In this document: positions 45,092-53,936 of the stretch, in pieces
Layout of the letters: each line of letters starts with the position of its first letter
Numbering within the stretch: position 1 is the stretch's first letter
Source of the DNA: Achromobacter sp. AONIH1
GTDB lineage: Bacteria; Pseudomonadota; Gammaproteobacteria; Burkholderiales; Burkholderiaceae_B
DNA: 64,000 nucleotides
Reading direction: 5' to 3'
Assembly: GCF_002902905.1 (NCBI RefSeq)
Contig: NZ_CP026124.1
Location: 4,402,001 to 4,466,000 of the forward strand
The notes under the pieces: generated by a model
Told to the model about the DNA's origin: nothing
What the model saw: only the letters and a program-made list of their open reading frames with translations
The model's database searches: none
Program-made: the position numbers and the translations under genes

Positions 45092-45107
45092 GGTTGGCAT
45101 GCCAACC
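45092..45107. promoter_or_regulatory. Perfect 16-bp palindrome GGTTGGCATGCCAACC
   Basis: It lies about 170 bp upstream of the amidohydrolase start, between it and the upstream lysR gene, and close to a T/A-rich stretch (AGGGAAAAATAGG). Candidate regulator binding site for the amidohydrolase-transporter unit. Confidence 0.5.
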
Positions 45108-45175
45108 GACGGTTTGCATCGTCGACGCTTGCGCGGCGCGGTCTGCGGATGTAGGCGGATGTATGGGGGAACGCG

Positions 45176-46129
45176 TCAGTGATCGGAGCGCGTCACGGCC
45201 ATGAAGGAACGGCGTATTGCCGGATCCTCCGAGTTATGGCCTTGCTCGATCACGCTCATGAGGCAATCGATGAAGTCCCGCGCCGCGCCGCTCAGGGCGA
45301 AGTTGTGCTTGGTCAGCAGCGCGATCGTCTGTTCCGGAATTTCTTCGCGCAGGGTCAGCGGATGCAATATCCGCGCCTTCTCTGCCTCGATCAACGGCCA
45401 TGGACTGATCGTCAGCATGTCCGTGGTTCTGACGATGGCGCCGACCACCTGGGCAGACCGCGCGTAATGCAGCCGGACAGGCTGGGAGGCCGCCAGGACG
45501 CGGCGCCACAAGCGCTGGACGCCCGGGGTATGGTGTTCTATTTCGCCGATCAGCACCCAGTCCTGGCCGGCCAGCTCCTCCAGCTCCCGCGCATTCGACA
45601 AGGGGTGTCCTGGCCGACAGGACACCGTGATGCTGTAGTCGAGCAAGGGGCGTACCGTGAATTCCGCCACGTCCGACGGCGGCGCAACGCCGATCGCCAT
45701 GTCGAGGGTGCCATCGCGCAGCGCGCTGTATTCGGCTCCGATGAGCTCGTGGATATCGAAGCGCACATCGGGGCGGCGCCGGATGAGCAAATGGAGGGTC
45801 GGCCCGAGCAGAACGCGCGCGACCCATGGCGTGACGCCGATCGTGATGCGCGTCGTCGTTCCGCCGCGCAGCGTCGCCAGGGTTTGATCCACGGCGTCCA
45901 GCTGTCCCAGCACCTGGCGCGCATGGGTCAGCAGGGCCTTGCCGGCATCGGTCAGCAGCATGCCGGCGGCGCCGCGCTGGAATAGCGGCAGGCCGGCCAG
46001 ATTTTCCAGATCGATCAGGCCGCGGCTGACGGCCGTAGAACTCACTCGCAAAGTCAGCGCCGCGGAACGCACGCTGCCTCGTCCGGCCACCGCCGCAAGG
46101 TACTGCAGATGATGCAGCTTGATCGTCAT
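45176..46129 (-). CDS. LysR-family regulator
   Basis: A 317-residue LysR protein. The helix-turn-helix has LQYLAAVAGRGSVRSAALTLRVSSTAVSRGLIDLENLAG (split; about 8-46), then LFQRGAAGMLLTDAGKALL. The effector domain begins TTRITIGVTPWVARVLLG (about 90). ATG 46129 follows AAAGAATCC. It is encoded upstream of and in the same direction as the amidohydrolase/MFS pair, which it may control. The 246-bp gap to the next gene upstream shows nothing notable. Confidence 0.88.
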   Translation of the reverse strand: MTIKLHHLQYLAAVAGRGSVRSAALTLRVSSTAVSRGLIDLENLAGLPLFQRGAAGMLLTDAGKALLTHARQVLGQLDAVDQTLATLRGGTTTRITIGVTPWVARVLLGPTLHLLIRRRPDVRFDIHELIGAEYSALRDGTLDMAIGVAPPSDVAEFTVRPLLDYSITVSCRPGHPLSNARELEELAGQDWVLIGEIEHHTPGVQRLWRRVLAASQPVRLHYARSAQVVGAIVRTTDMLTISPWPLIEAEKARILHPLTLREEIPEQTIALLTKHNFALSGAARDFIDCLMSVIEQGHNSEDPAIRRSFMAVTRSDH

Positions 46130-46375
46130 GGATTCTTTCTGGCCGCGTGCCTGCGCGACATGACCGTGCCTGTCAGTCCGGGAGGAGGCTGTCGATCTCC
46201 CGGTCGCTGTTGCCGGCGACGCCCGGTCGTCTGTTCGTCCGGGCGGCGTCGGAGAAGTATGAGGATGGCGCGCCCGCCTTGGCTGGCTGCGTCGAGCGCT
46301 CATCTTCCGCGGCATGCCTGCCCATAGAAATCAGACAAATCTGAAAGTAATTCGCGGCTTGCCCGCCTCTCCGGC

Positions 46376-47425
46376 TCAGTCGCTCCCCTGCCCGGTCGCC
46401 ATTTCCGGAGCGGCCGGCGCCGGCGTGGTCAGCATCATCAGATGCCGGGTCAGCGCGGCCAGTTGCCCATCCTGCTCCCGGATCCGGGCCTGCAGCTCGG
46501 CCGTCTGAGTCTGCGCCGCGCTGCGTAGCTGTTCCAGGCTCTCTTCCCGCGCCCTCGCGCTCCCGGCCGCCAGTTCCGCCGCCGAGTGCGCCGCGGCCAG
46601 TTCCGCCTCCAGCCTTGTCAGCCGCGCCGCCTGTTCGGCAAACCGGGCCTGGGCCTCGCGTTCCCCGGTCTGCTGGCGTTCCCCGGCGCGTAGCAGCTCT
46701 GCCTCCAGCGCGGCCGTCTTGCGTTGGCTCGCCGCGACGGCCTCGTCCAGCTTGGACTGCAGGCGCTTGGCGGCGCTGCGTTCCGCGTCCAGTTCGTTGA
46801 GCCAGCGGCGTTCATGCGCGGCGTGGCGGGATTCGAGCGCGGATTGGGCCTGCGCATGCGCGTCGCGGGCTTGTTCCGCCTGCGCCTGCAGCGCCTGTTC
46901 CGCCGCGCGGGATTCGGCCAGCTGGGCCTGCGCGGCATCCCACTGGGCATCACGCTGGCGCAACTGCGCCTCGGCCGCGCGCAGGCGCGACTCGGCCGCT
47001 TCGAGCTGTGTGCCGGCCACGGCCAGGCTCAGCCGCATGTCGTCTTCCCGCGCCGCCAGCGCCAGGGCATGCTGGCGCAGGCGTTCGGCTTCGTCGGCAT
47101 TGGCCTGCCGCTGCGCCGCCAGTTCGGCTTGCGCGTCGCGCTGGGCGGCGGTCTGTTCCGCGCGCGCCAGCTCCAGCGCGGCGTCCCATAGACGCGCCAC
47201 CGCCTGCGCGACCGGATCGGGCACGGCCTCCTGGCTGGCGAAGGCGCGCGGATCGCGGATGCGCGCGCCCAGCGCCTTGAACCAGGTCTCCAGATAGGGG
47301 CTGACGGTGTTGGGCGAGCCCCGGCCGATCTTCTGCCGCACTCTTTCGATGGTGGGGCGCGCGCCTTCCAGCAGCAGCGCGTCCGCCGCCGTCCAGACGT
47401 CTGATTCCGTGATTCCGGTGGCCAT
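46376..47425 (-). CDS. KfrA-like DNA-binding coiled-coil protein
   Basis: A 349-residue protein. The N-terminal KfrA DNA-binding domain (about 1-110) has ITESDVWTAADALLLEGARPTIERVRQKIGRGSPNTVSPYLETW. A very long Ala/Glu/Gln/Arg-rich coiled coil (about 115-330) follows. Plasmid KfrA proteins are autorepressors that bind long inverted repeats and form filaments supporting partition. Here the gene is chromosomal and divergent from a tyrosine recombinase, with a perfect 14-bp inverted repeat in the 187-bp gap, which is the probable operator. Confidence 0.87.
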   Translation of the reverse strand: MATGITESDVWTAADALLLEGARPTIERVRQKIGRGSPNTVSPYLETWFKALGARIRDPRAFASQEAVPDPVAQAVARLWDAALELARAEQTAAQRDAQAELAAQRQANADEAERLRQHALALAAREDDMRLSLAVAGTQLEAAESRLRAAEAQLRQRDAQWDAAQAQLAESRAAEQALQAQAEQARDAHAQAQSALESRHAAHERRWLNELDAERSAAKRLQSKLDEAVAASQRKTAALEAELLRAGERQQTGEREAQARFAEQAARLTRLEAELAAAHSAAELAAGSARAREESLEQLRSAAQTQTAELQARIREQDGQLAALTRHLMMLTTPAPAAPEMATGQGSD

Positions 47426-47465
47426 AGTGATCTCGTTCGGTGTTTTTGCCTTGCGCAGGGCTGGA

Positions 47466-47500
47466 ATTACTCACGATAATGGAAGCTTATCGTGAGTAAT
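47466..47500. promoter_or_regulatory. Perfect inverted repeat ATTACTCACGATAA-N7-TTATCGTGAGTAAT
   Basis: 14-bp perfect arms with 7-bp spacer TGGAAGC, between the KfrA-like gene (start 47425) and the recombinase gene (start 47613). Flanking bases up to 47560 are AT-rich. It may be the KfrA operator or, because the partner is a tyrosine recombinase, a recombination core-type site. Confidence 0.75.
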
Positions 47501-47612
47501 CTGGCAGTTGTGTTAGATATCAAACACAATACATATTAAATAATACATAAGCAAGATTTTGGGCCGATTCCCGGCCGGAAATCGCCTTGCACACACGAAA
47601 TCACCTCGTTCC

Positions 47613-48731
47613 ATGAAACTGAAGCCCTTGCCCGCCCTGCCCCTGCTCGACCCCGCCGTTCTGGACCGCAGCGCGGACGAGGCCGCGCGCGCCCTGATGC
47701 GGGAAGGCAGTTCGGCCAATACGGCGGCCAGCTACCGCGCCGCGATGCGTTACTGGGCGGCCTGGTTCGAACTGCGCTACGGCCGGCGCTTCGCCCTGCC
47801 CTTGCCCGAGACCGCTGTCGTGCAATTCGTCGTGGACCACGCCCGCCGCCAGACCGAACAAGGTCTGACCAACGAAATGCCGGCCGCGCTGGACCAGGAA
47901 CTCGTCCGCCTGAAGGTCAAGGGACGCCTGGGGCCGCCGGGCCTGAACACGGTGCTGCAACGCGTATCGGTCCTGTCCAAGGCGCATGACACGCTGGGGC
48001 TGCCGAACCCGTGCCGCGCGCAGGGGCTGCGCGATCTGCTCGCCCGCACCCGCCGCGCGCATGCCCGGCGCGGCGCGGCGCCCGCGCGCAAGCCGGCCCT
48101 GACGCGCGAGCCGCTGCAGGCGCTGTTGGATACCTGCGACGATTCGCTGCGCGGACTGCGCGACCGGGCGCTACTGCTGTTCGCCTGGGCCAGCGGCGGT
48201 CGGCGCCGCTCCGAAGTCGTGCGCGCCACCGTCGAGAACACGCCGCGCGGCGAGGACGGTTTTCTTTATCTGCTGCGCCACTCCAAGACCAACCAGGCGG
48301 GCGCCGCCCGGGCCGAGGACGCCAAGCCGATCGTGGGAGCGGCGGCGCGGGCCCTGCAGGCCTGGCTGGATGCCAGCGGCATCACGCAAGGCCCGCTGTT
48401 CCGCCGGATCCGGCGCGGCGATGTGCTGGGCGAGCCACTGGCCGCCGCCGCCGTGCGCGATATCGTGCGCCAGCGCTGCGAGCTGGCGGGCCTGGACGAA
48501 AGCTATTCCGCGCACAGCCTGCGCTCGGGCTTCATCACCGAGGCCGGTCGCCAGCAAGTGCCATTGGGCGATGCCATGGCCATGACGGGCCACGCCAGCG
48601 TGGCCACGGCCATGGGCTACTACCGCGCCGGCGCGGCGGCCACGCTGAAGGCCGCCCGCCTGTTCGATCTGGCGGCAACGGAGCAGCCGGCCGCCCCGCG
48701 AGACGCCGGCGATGCCGGCGCCGCCCGATAG
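47613..48731 (+). CDS. Tyrosine recombinase (site-specific integrase)
   Basis: A 372-residue recombinase. The N-terminal SAM-like domain has SSANTAASYRAAMRYWAAWFELRYG (split; about 30-60). Catalytic residues are the first Arg in ASGGRRRSEVVRA (about 195), HxxR in SAHSLRSGFITEAG (about 300), a histidine in MTGHASVATAMGYYRAG, and the nucleophilic Tyr in the same segment (about 330). There are no phage genes nearby. ATG 47613 begins MKLKPLPALP. Paired divergently with a KfrA-like gene, it looks like a resident chromosomal module, not an active prophage. Confidence 0.88.
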   Translation: MKLKPLPALPLLDPAVLDRSADEAARALMREGSSANTAASYRAAMRYWAAWFELRYGRRFALPLPETAVVQFVVDHARRQTEQGLTNEMPAALDQELVRLKVKGRLGPPGLNTVLQRVSVLSKAHDTLGLPNPCRAQGLRDLLARTRRAHARRGAAPARKPALTREPLQALLDTCDDSLRGLRDRALLLFAWASGGRRRSEVVRATVENTPRGEDGFLYLLRHSKTNQAGAARAEDAKPIVGAAARALQAWLDASGITQGPLFRRIRRGDVLGEPLAAAAVRDIVRQRCELAGLDESYSAHSLRSGFITEAGRQQVPLGDAMAMTGHASVATAMGYYRAGAAATLKAARLFDLAATEQPAAPRDAGDAGAAR

Positions 48732-48839
48732 CGCAACGACCTGGAGGGCGCCGGCCCGCTCCTGATTACAATCTCGCTCGTAATCCCCCCTCTCTCTACA
48801 AGCTGACCCGTCACGTGGCCGCCGCGCCCGCACCAAGCC

Positions 48840-50411
48840 ATGTCCGCCACGTTCTCGATGCGTATCCATCTGCGCGGGCTGGTGCTCGCCCTTACCGTCT
48901 TCAGCGCCATTGCCGCGACCGCCAACGCCCTGTACGCGAGCTACTGCGTGCAACGCGACCAGCTCATCGCCAACACGCTTGAGTCCAACCGCGTCTATGC
49001 CGCCAAGCTGGCCGAGAGCGCGGCCAACTTCCTGAAGGGCGCGCAGCAGCAACTGCGCTACAGCGCCCAGCACGTGGCCGACGCGTTGGACTCGCCCGCC
49101 GCGCTCGAGGCCGAGGCGAGCCGGGTGCAGGAACAGAGCGACAGCTTCAATTCCGTGGGCATCGTCGGCGCGGACGGCGTCATCCTGGCGGCCTCGCGAA
49201 ACTTTCGCGGCTTTCTCGGCGCGCGCGTCGACAGCCCGGGCAGCCGGGCCGCGCTCCAGGCGCGCCAGGCGCTGATCAGCCCGCCCTATGTGTCGATCGC
49301 CGGCAATCTGCTGATCACGCTGTCGCACCCGATCTACTCCCGCGATGGCCGCTATCGTGGCTATATCGCGGGTTCGATCCACCTGCGCAACGAGAGCGCC
49401 CTGCAGGAACTGCTGGGCCGCCACCATTACCAGGATGGCTCCTATCTGTACGTGGTGGACCGGGACGGCAAGCTGATCTACCACGTCGATCCCAGCCGCT
49501 TGGGCGAGGATGTCTCGCACAATCCCGTGGTCGCCGCCGTCAAGCAAGGCGAGTCAGGCGCACGCCGCCTGCTGAACACCAAGGACGTCGACATGCTGGC
49601 GGGCTACGCGGTGGTGACGAGCAGCGGCTGGGGCATCATCGCCCAGCGCCCCACGGCCGTCACGCTGGAACCGATCCAGGAGCTGATCTGGGCCCTGCTC
49701 GGCTATGCCGCGCCCCTGGCGATCGCTTTCCTGCTGGCGATCTGGTGGTGCGCTCGCATGATCTCGCTGCCGCTCGCGCAGCTGGCGACCAATGTGGAAC
49801 ATCACGATGTGGCCGTCGCCATGCAACGCGTCCGGTCGGTGAAAGCCTGGTACTTCGAGGCCGAGCGCCTGAAGCATGCCGTCATCTGGAGCTTCACCAG
49901 CCTGCAGGAGAAGATCGGCAAGCTCAACCTGGCCAGCATCACCGATCCCCTCACCGGCCTGCGCAACCGGCGCGGCATGCAGGACGCCGTCGAGCAAATG
50001 CGCGCCTCGGCCATCCGCTATGGCGTGATCGCGCTGGACATCGACCACTTCAAGAACGTCAACGATACGCATGGCCATTCGACCGGCGACGAGGTGATCC
50101 GGCACATGGCGCAGATCATGCGCGAATGCTCGCGCCCCGCCGACGTGCTGTGCCGCAACGGCGGCGAGGAATTCCTGATGCTGCTGCCCGGCGCGGGCCT
50201 GAAGGAAGCCGGCCTGGTGGCCGAGCGGCTGCGCAAGCGGGTCGAAGCCTGTCCAATGCCCGGCATCGGCGGTATCACCGTGTCGGCTGGCGTGGCCTGT
50301 TGGCAGGATTTCGGCGCGGAGCCGGCGCAGGCCTTCGCCGAGGCCGACGCAGCCCTCTACGCCGCCAAGCAAGGCGGCCGCAACCGGGTCGTGCTGCAAG
50401 GCCAGGCCTGA
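48840..50411 (+). CDS. Diguanylate cyclase with periplasmic CACHE-type sensor
   Basis: A 523-residue membrane protein. TM1 is at about 10-32. A periplasmic dCACHE-like sensor (about 40-280) contains LITLSHPIYSRDGRYRGYIAGSI and DGSYLYVVDRDGKLIYHVDP (split). TM2 is at about 285-305, and the C-terminal GGDEF domain (about 355-520) has DPLTGLRNRRGM, ALDIDHFKNVNDTHGHSTGDE and the active GGEEF near residue 441. R-P-A-D five residues before GGEEF is an inhibitory I-site. It makes c-di-GMP in response to an external ligand, with product inhibition. There are no HAMP or EAL domains. Confidence 0.92.
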   Translation: MSATFSMRIHLRGLVLALTVFSAIAATANALYASYCVQRDQLIANTLESNRVYAAKLAESAANFLKGAQQQLRYSAQHVADALDSPAALEAEASRVQEQSDSFNSVGIVGADGVILAASRNFRGFLGARVDSPGSRAALQARQALISPPYVSIAGNLLITLSHPIYSRDGRYRGYIAGSIHLRNESALQELLGRHHYQDGSYLYVVDRDGKLIYHVDPSRLGEDVSHNPVVAAVKQGESGARRLLNTKDVDMLAGYAVVTSSGWGIIAQRPTAVTLEPIQELIWALLGYAAPLAIAFLLAIWWCARMISLPLAQLATNVEHHDVAVAMQRVRSVKAWYFEAERLKHAVIWSFTSLQEKIGKLNLASITDPLTGLRNRRGMQDAVEQMRASAIRYGVIALDIDHFKNVNDTHGHSTGDEVIRHMAQIMRECSRPADVLCRNGGEEFLMLLPGAGLKEAGLVAERLRKRVEACPMPGIGGITVSAGVACWQDFGAEPAQAFAEADAALYAAKQGGRNRVVLQGQA

Positions 50412-50603
50412 GCGCCGCATGGGCGCGCATCGATGCGCGAAGGCGCAACAATCTGATGAAAATCCGAGTTCTGTTGAAACTTAAAGATTTATTCTGATAT
50501 AGCGTTTCAAAATTGCGACGGCTTGCGCGCGCTTGGCGCTCCTGCTGCAGCAATTCAAGTATTCTGCGCGGCACAGACATTGTTTTAGGGCCGGTTTTTC
50601 CGT

Positions 50604-52370
50604 ATGTTGCGCAGTGCCTACGCCCTCAAATCCTTGGAGCGGTATTTCCTGATACTGGCCACGGGCGTGGTCTTGCCGGTATCCGTGCTCACCGGCATCG
50701 TGGTCCAGCAGAACTGGCGCGCCTACGCCTCGACCGCCGCCGCCTCCACCGCCTTCACCGCCGTGCGTTGCACGTTGCAGACCATGGAGCTGGTCTCGGC
50801 CGAGCGCGGCCCGATGAACGCCGCGCTGGGCGAGAACCTGCCGGTGCCGCCCGCCCTCCTCGCCTCGCTGCGGGATGCCCGCGAACGCAGCGATGCCAAG
50901 CTGGCCGAGTTGCTGGCCCTGTACCGCGCGCCGCTGAGCCCGCACGGCGCCAAGGAATTCTCCAACATTCAACGCATCCGCCAGGCCCTGGCGATCGCGC
51001 GCGCGAACGCCGACCTCGCCATCGACGCGCCGCGAGGCGCCAGGTCTGGCCAGAACGTGCGGTCCGTGGTCGACGGCATGGTGGATGTGGTGCCTGAATT
51101 GCGCACCGGCATGGTCGAAAGCATCGGCATCGTGATGCGCAACCAATCCGACGCCTCGGACATGATGGCGCTGGCCATCCTGGCCGGCGAGCTGCGCGAA
51201 CAGGCCGGCCTGCTCGGTTCGACATTCACTCCCGCTCTGAGCCGGCACCGGGCATTGAACGATGCGGACCAGCTGAAGATCGAACGCGTGCTCGGCCGCA
51301 TCGAGGAGTTGCAAACCCTGATCGACGCGCGCATTTCCAGCATTCCGGAATTGCGCGGCACCATTGCCTACATGGACATGAAGCACCTGTACATGGGCGA
51401 TGGCATCGCCTATATCGAGCGGCTGCGCGAACTCGCCTCGCGCGGTCCGGCGGGCGCCGGGTTGACGACGCGCGAAGTGGCCGACGCCTACGTGCCCCTG
51501 ATGCGCTCGATCACGCAATTCCGCGACTTCATGCTGGACCGGGTGGAGCAGCGCATCGCCGCTCAGCGCGCCTCCTCGGTCCGCGTGCTGCTGGCCACGC
51601 TGGCCGCCGCCGCGATGCTGGCCGCTGCTCTGCTGCTGTCGCTGAGCCAGTTCCGCAAGCGCGTCATCCGACCGTTCGTGCAGGCGACGCGCATCATCGG
51701 CGCTATCGCGGACGGCGGTCCCGTCCCCGCCATTCCACTGGACCGCTACCGGGGCGAGATCAACGGGATGTTCAGCGCCCTGAGCGTCCTGAAGGACACC
51801 GCCGCCAGCAAGTCGCGGCTGGAGTCGGAGCGTGACCGCCTGATACTGGATCTGGCGACCATGGCCGAGACGGATTTCCTGACCGGCCTGCTCAATCGCC
51901 GCGCATTTGAACGACGCTTCGAAGAGACGCGCGAGCGCTGGCGCGGCGCCGACCCGGTGCTGGCCTTCATCCTGTTCGACATCGATCATTTCAAGTCCAT
52001 CAACGACACCTACGGTCATGCCGCTGGCGACGAGGCGCTCAAGGTCGTCGCCGCGCTGTGCGCCCGCAACTTCCGCCACGCCGATGTGGTGGCGCGGGTC
52101 GGTGGCGAGGAATTCGCGGTCCTGTGCCACACCAGCCAACCGGGGCAGGCGCTGGAAATGGCCGAGCGGATGCGGCAGGGCATTGCCCAGGCTAGCGTGA
52201 CCAGCTGCGACGGCCGCCGCTTCGGCATGACCGCCAGTTTCGGCGTGTCGTATGTGGAATGGGGAAGCGGCGCGGAACACGCCGAAACGCTGTTCCGCCG
52301 CGCCGACGAACTGCTCTACCAGGCCAAGATGAGCGGACGCAACCGCGTGCTGCTGGACCGGGCGGATTGA
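50604..52370 (+). CDS. Diguanylate cyclase with large periplasmic helical domain
   Basis: A 588-residue protein. TM1 is at about 15-37. A long helical periplasmic part (about 40-325) resembles nitrate- or MCP-type four-helix sensors and has no motif I can name. TM2 is at about 330-352, then a HAMP-like linker and GGDEF domain (about 425-585) with TDFLTGLLNRRAF, FDIDHFKSINDTYGHAAGDE and GGEEF near residue 500. RHAD five residues upstream is an I-site. It follows the first cyclase by 192 bp, including an AT-rich stretch likely to hold its own promoter. Confidence 0.92.
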   Translation: MLRSAYALKSLERYFLILATGVVLPVSVLTGIVVQQNWRAYASTAAASTAFTAVRCTLQTMELVSAERGPMNAALGENLPVPPALLASLRDARERSDAKLAELLALYRAPLSPHGAKEFSNIQRIRQALAIARANADLAIDAPRGARSGQNVRSVVDGMVDVVPELRTGMVESIGIVMRNQSDASDMMALAILAGELREQAGLLGSTFTPALSRHRALNDADQLKIERVLGRIEELQTLIDARISSIPELRGTIAYMDMKHLYMGDGIAYIERLRELASRGPAGAGLTTREVADAYVPLMRSITQFRDFMLDRVEQRIAAQRASSVRVLLATLAAAAMLAAALLLSLSQFRKRVIRPFVQATRIIGAIADGGPVPAIPLDRYRGEINGMFSALSVLKDTAASKSRLESERDRLILDLATMAETDFLTGLLNRRAFERRFEETRERWRGADPVLAFILFDIDHFKSINDTYGHAAGDEALKVVAALCARNFRHADVVARVGGEEFAVLCHTSQPGQALEMAERMRQGIAQASVTSCDGRRFGMTASFGVSYVEWGSGAEHAETLFRRADELLYQAKMSGRNRVLLDRAD

Positions 52371-52395
52371 AAGGCGCGGCGGGCCGGAAAAGACG

Positions 52396-52429
52396 ACGGC
52401 CGCCGCCGGTGAGAACCGGCGGCGGCCGT
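52396..52429. terminator. 15-bp perfect hairpin between cyclase and small-protein gene
   Basis: ACGGCCGCCGCCGGT, loop GAGA, then the exact complement. Leftward it is followed by CGTCTTTTCC, a T-run typical of an intrinsic terminator for the leftward small-protein gene. It also lies just past the rightward cyclase stop, so it may end both transcripts. Confidence 0.75.
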
Positions 52430-52448
52430 GATGGGCCAGGAGGCGGGT

Positions 52449-52598
52449 TTAGTTGGCGTCGCGCTGGCCGTCGGAACGTTCCGAGCCCTGGGTTTCAGCC
52501 GAAGCCGGAGCGGCCTCTGTGTGCTGGCCCGTGTCGGGCGCCTTCCAGTTGAGCGGTGCGACTTCGAATTGCCATTTGTCGCCGAGCTTGCGAAACAT
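52449..52598 (-). CDS. Small protein, 49 aa, unknown function
   Basis: MFRKLGDKWQFEVAPLNWKA, then a hydrophilic Gln/Glu/Ser-rich tail ending SDGQRDAN. A strong AGGAGAG lies 7 nt before the ATG, and a perfect terminator hairpin follows the stop, which supports a real gene. No homologue recognised. Two tryptophans in the first 18 residues may make a short folded or membrane-contacting segment. Confidence 0.65.
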   Translation of the reverse strand: MFRKLGDKWQFEVAPLNWKAPDTGQHTEAAPASAETQGSERSDGQRDAN

Positions 52599-52830
52599 GA
52601 ATGCTCTCCTATTCAAGGCAGTGGCCTTCCCGCCAAGACACAATGCGCAGGGTGTCGGGCGGGCCGGATGCGTGCTGCTGCGGGGGGAGCATCGGACGGC
52701 CGCGCCATGGAGATGAGCTGCGATCAACATGACTTGCGCACGAACAGCGCGCAACGTCAAATGAATGCAACATAGTGGATTTTAAAGCATTATTACCACA
52801 AAAAGCAAGCATTTTGACGACTGAATGGCT

Positions 52831-53280
52831 TTATTGGCGCGCCGCCGCCGTCAGTCCGCCGCTGGCGCTGTCCTGCAGTGCGGGCATGGGCAGGCGGATG
52901 CGCTCGCCCGATTGCTCCACGATCAGCGCCTGCGCCTCGATGTCCGCCAGGCGCGCCGTGCCGGTCAGCGCATCGCCGATCGCATAGGCCTGCGGCGGGC
53001 CGCCGTTGACCGAGAGCACCGCCGCGCCACGGCCGGCGCCGGACAGCGCGCCCGCAACCCTCACATCCAGCCGCGCGGCGCCGGGCGCCAGCCACGCGGC
53101 GGCCTGTTCCGCGCCGCTTGGCGGCACCCCGGCGCGGGCGGCGGGCGTGGCGGCCTGGGGCAAGGGCTCCATCAGCGCCCACCCCCACCACGCCAGGCCC
53201 GCGAGCGCGGCGGCCATCAGGCACAGACTGGCGGCGCGGGCGGCGGACAAGGAAGGCATTCTGATTTCACGCATGGGCAT
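52831..53280 (-). CDS. gspC: Type II secretion GspC-like protein (HxcP-like), no PDZ domain
   Basis: A 149-residue protein with one N-terminal membrane helix (about 14-36, LCLMAAALAGLAWWGWALM) and a periplasmic homology region: LDVRVAGALSGAGRGAAVLSVNG, QAYAIGDALTGTARLADI and ALIVEQSGERIRLPM. This is the GspC HR pattern that contacts the secretin. The C-terminal PDZ or coiled coil of long GspC proteins is missing. AGGAG precedes the ATG. It is the last of four type II secretion genes in the order H-I-J-C. The 230 bp downstream are AT-rich and gene-free. Confidence 0.78.
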   Translation of the reverse strand: MPMREIRMPSLSAARAASLCLMAAALAGLAWWGWALMEPLPQAATPAARAGVPPSGAEQAAAWLAPGAARLDVRVAGALSGAGRGAAVLSVNGGPPQAYAIGDALTGTARLADIEAQALIVEQSGERIRLPMPALQDSASGGLTAAARQ

Positions 53281-53344
53281 ATGACTCCTGGGCCGCGTGG
53301 CCAGGTGGCGCGCGCGAAAATTGCGGTTGCATTGATCTGCCGCA

Positions 53345-53932
53345 TTAGTGCAGCGCGTACACGCGGCGATAGCGTTGCAGCTCGCCCGGCGGGCCGCGCG
53401 CGATGATCAATTCCAGCCCGGTCGCGGCGGGCGCGTCGCCGGTTGGAAACGCGCCCCACCCCCTGCCTGGCACCCAGACGCGGACGTTGAACTCCTGCAC
53501 CTCGTCCAGCACGGTTTCGCCCGGACCTGGCGGCGCCAGCGGATAGCGATCTCCAGAGGGACCGGCCGCGCGCAACAGCTTGCGGCCATCGCGCTCCCAC
53601 AGCACGCGCTGCCAGCCCGCCGCCGGCCCGGCCATGCTGCGCATCAACTCCACGCTGCGCAGGTCGGACTGCGCGGCGCGCAGCCGGATCGCTACGCCGC
53701 CGAAGTCCTGGCCGGCGGCCTGCATGGGGCTGGCCCGCAACGCGACGTCGCGCTCGAACTGGTCGAACACGCGCTGCAACGCCGTGATCTCGTCGCTGCG
53801 CGCGTCCAGCTTGCGGCTGGTCAGCGAGACGCTGTCGATCGCCCGCCATGACAGCAGGCTGATGATGGCCATGATCATGATGGCCACGATCACCTCGATC
53901 AGCGAGAAACCGCTCTGCCGGCGCCGGTCCAT
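53345..53932 (-). CDS. gspJ: Type II secretion minor pseudopilin GspJ (HxcW-like)
   Basis: A 195-residue pseudopilin with a prepilin leader (MDRRRQSG) cut before FSLIEVIVAIMIMAIISLLSW. It contains FDQFERDVALRA and W-R-V-L-W-E-R-type segments, ending QRYRRVYALH. GspJ forms the tip of the pseudopilus with GspI and GspK. It starts 5 bp after the gspI stop. No gspK follows, which is unusual. Confidence 0.87.
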   Translation of the reverse strand: MDRRRQSGFSLIEVIVAIMIMAIISLLSWRAIDSVSLTSRKLDARSDEITALQRVFDQFERDVALRASPMQAAGQDFGGVAIRLRAAQSDLRSVELMRSMAGPAAGWQRVLWERDGRKLLRAAGPSGDRYPLAPPGPGETVLDEVQEFNVRVWVPGRGWGAFPTGDAPAATGLELIIARGPPGELQRYRRVYALH

Positions 53933-53936
53933 GGGC

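Noticed and set aside
47613..48731. Prophage or integrative element boundary
   Set aside because: The recombinase has no phage, conjugation or tRNA attachment context within the window; treated as a resident module with a KfrA-like partner.
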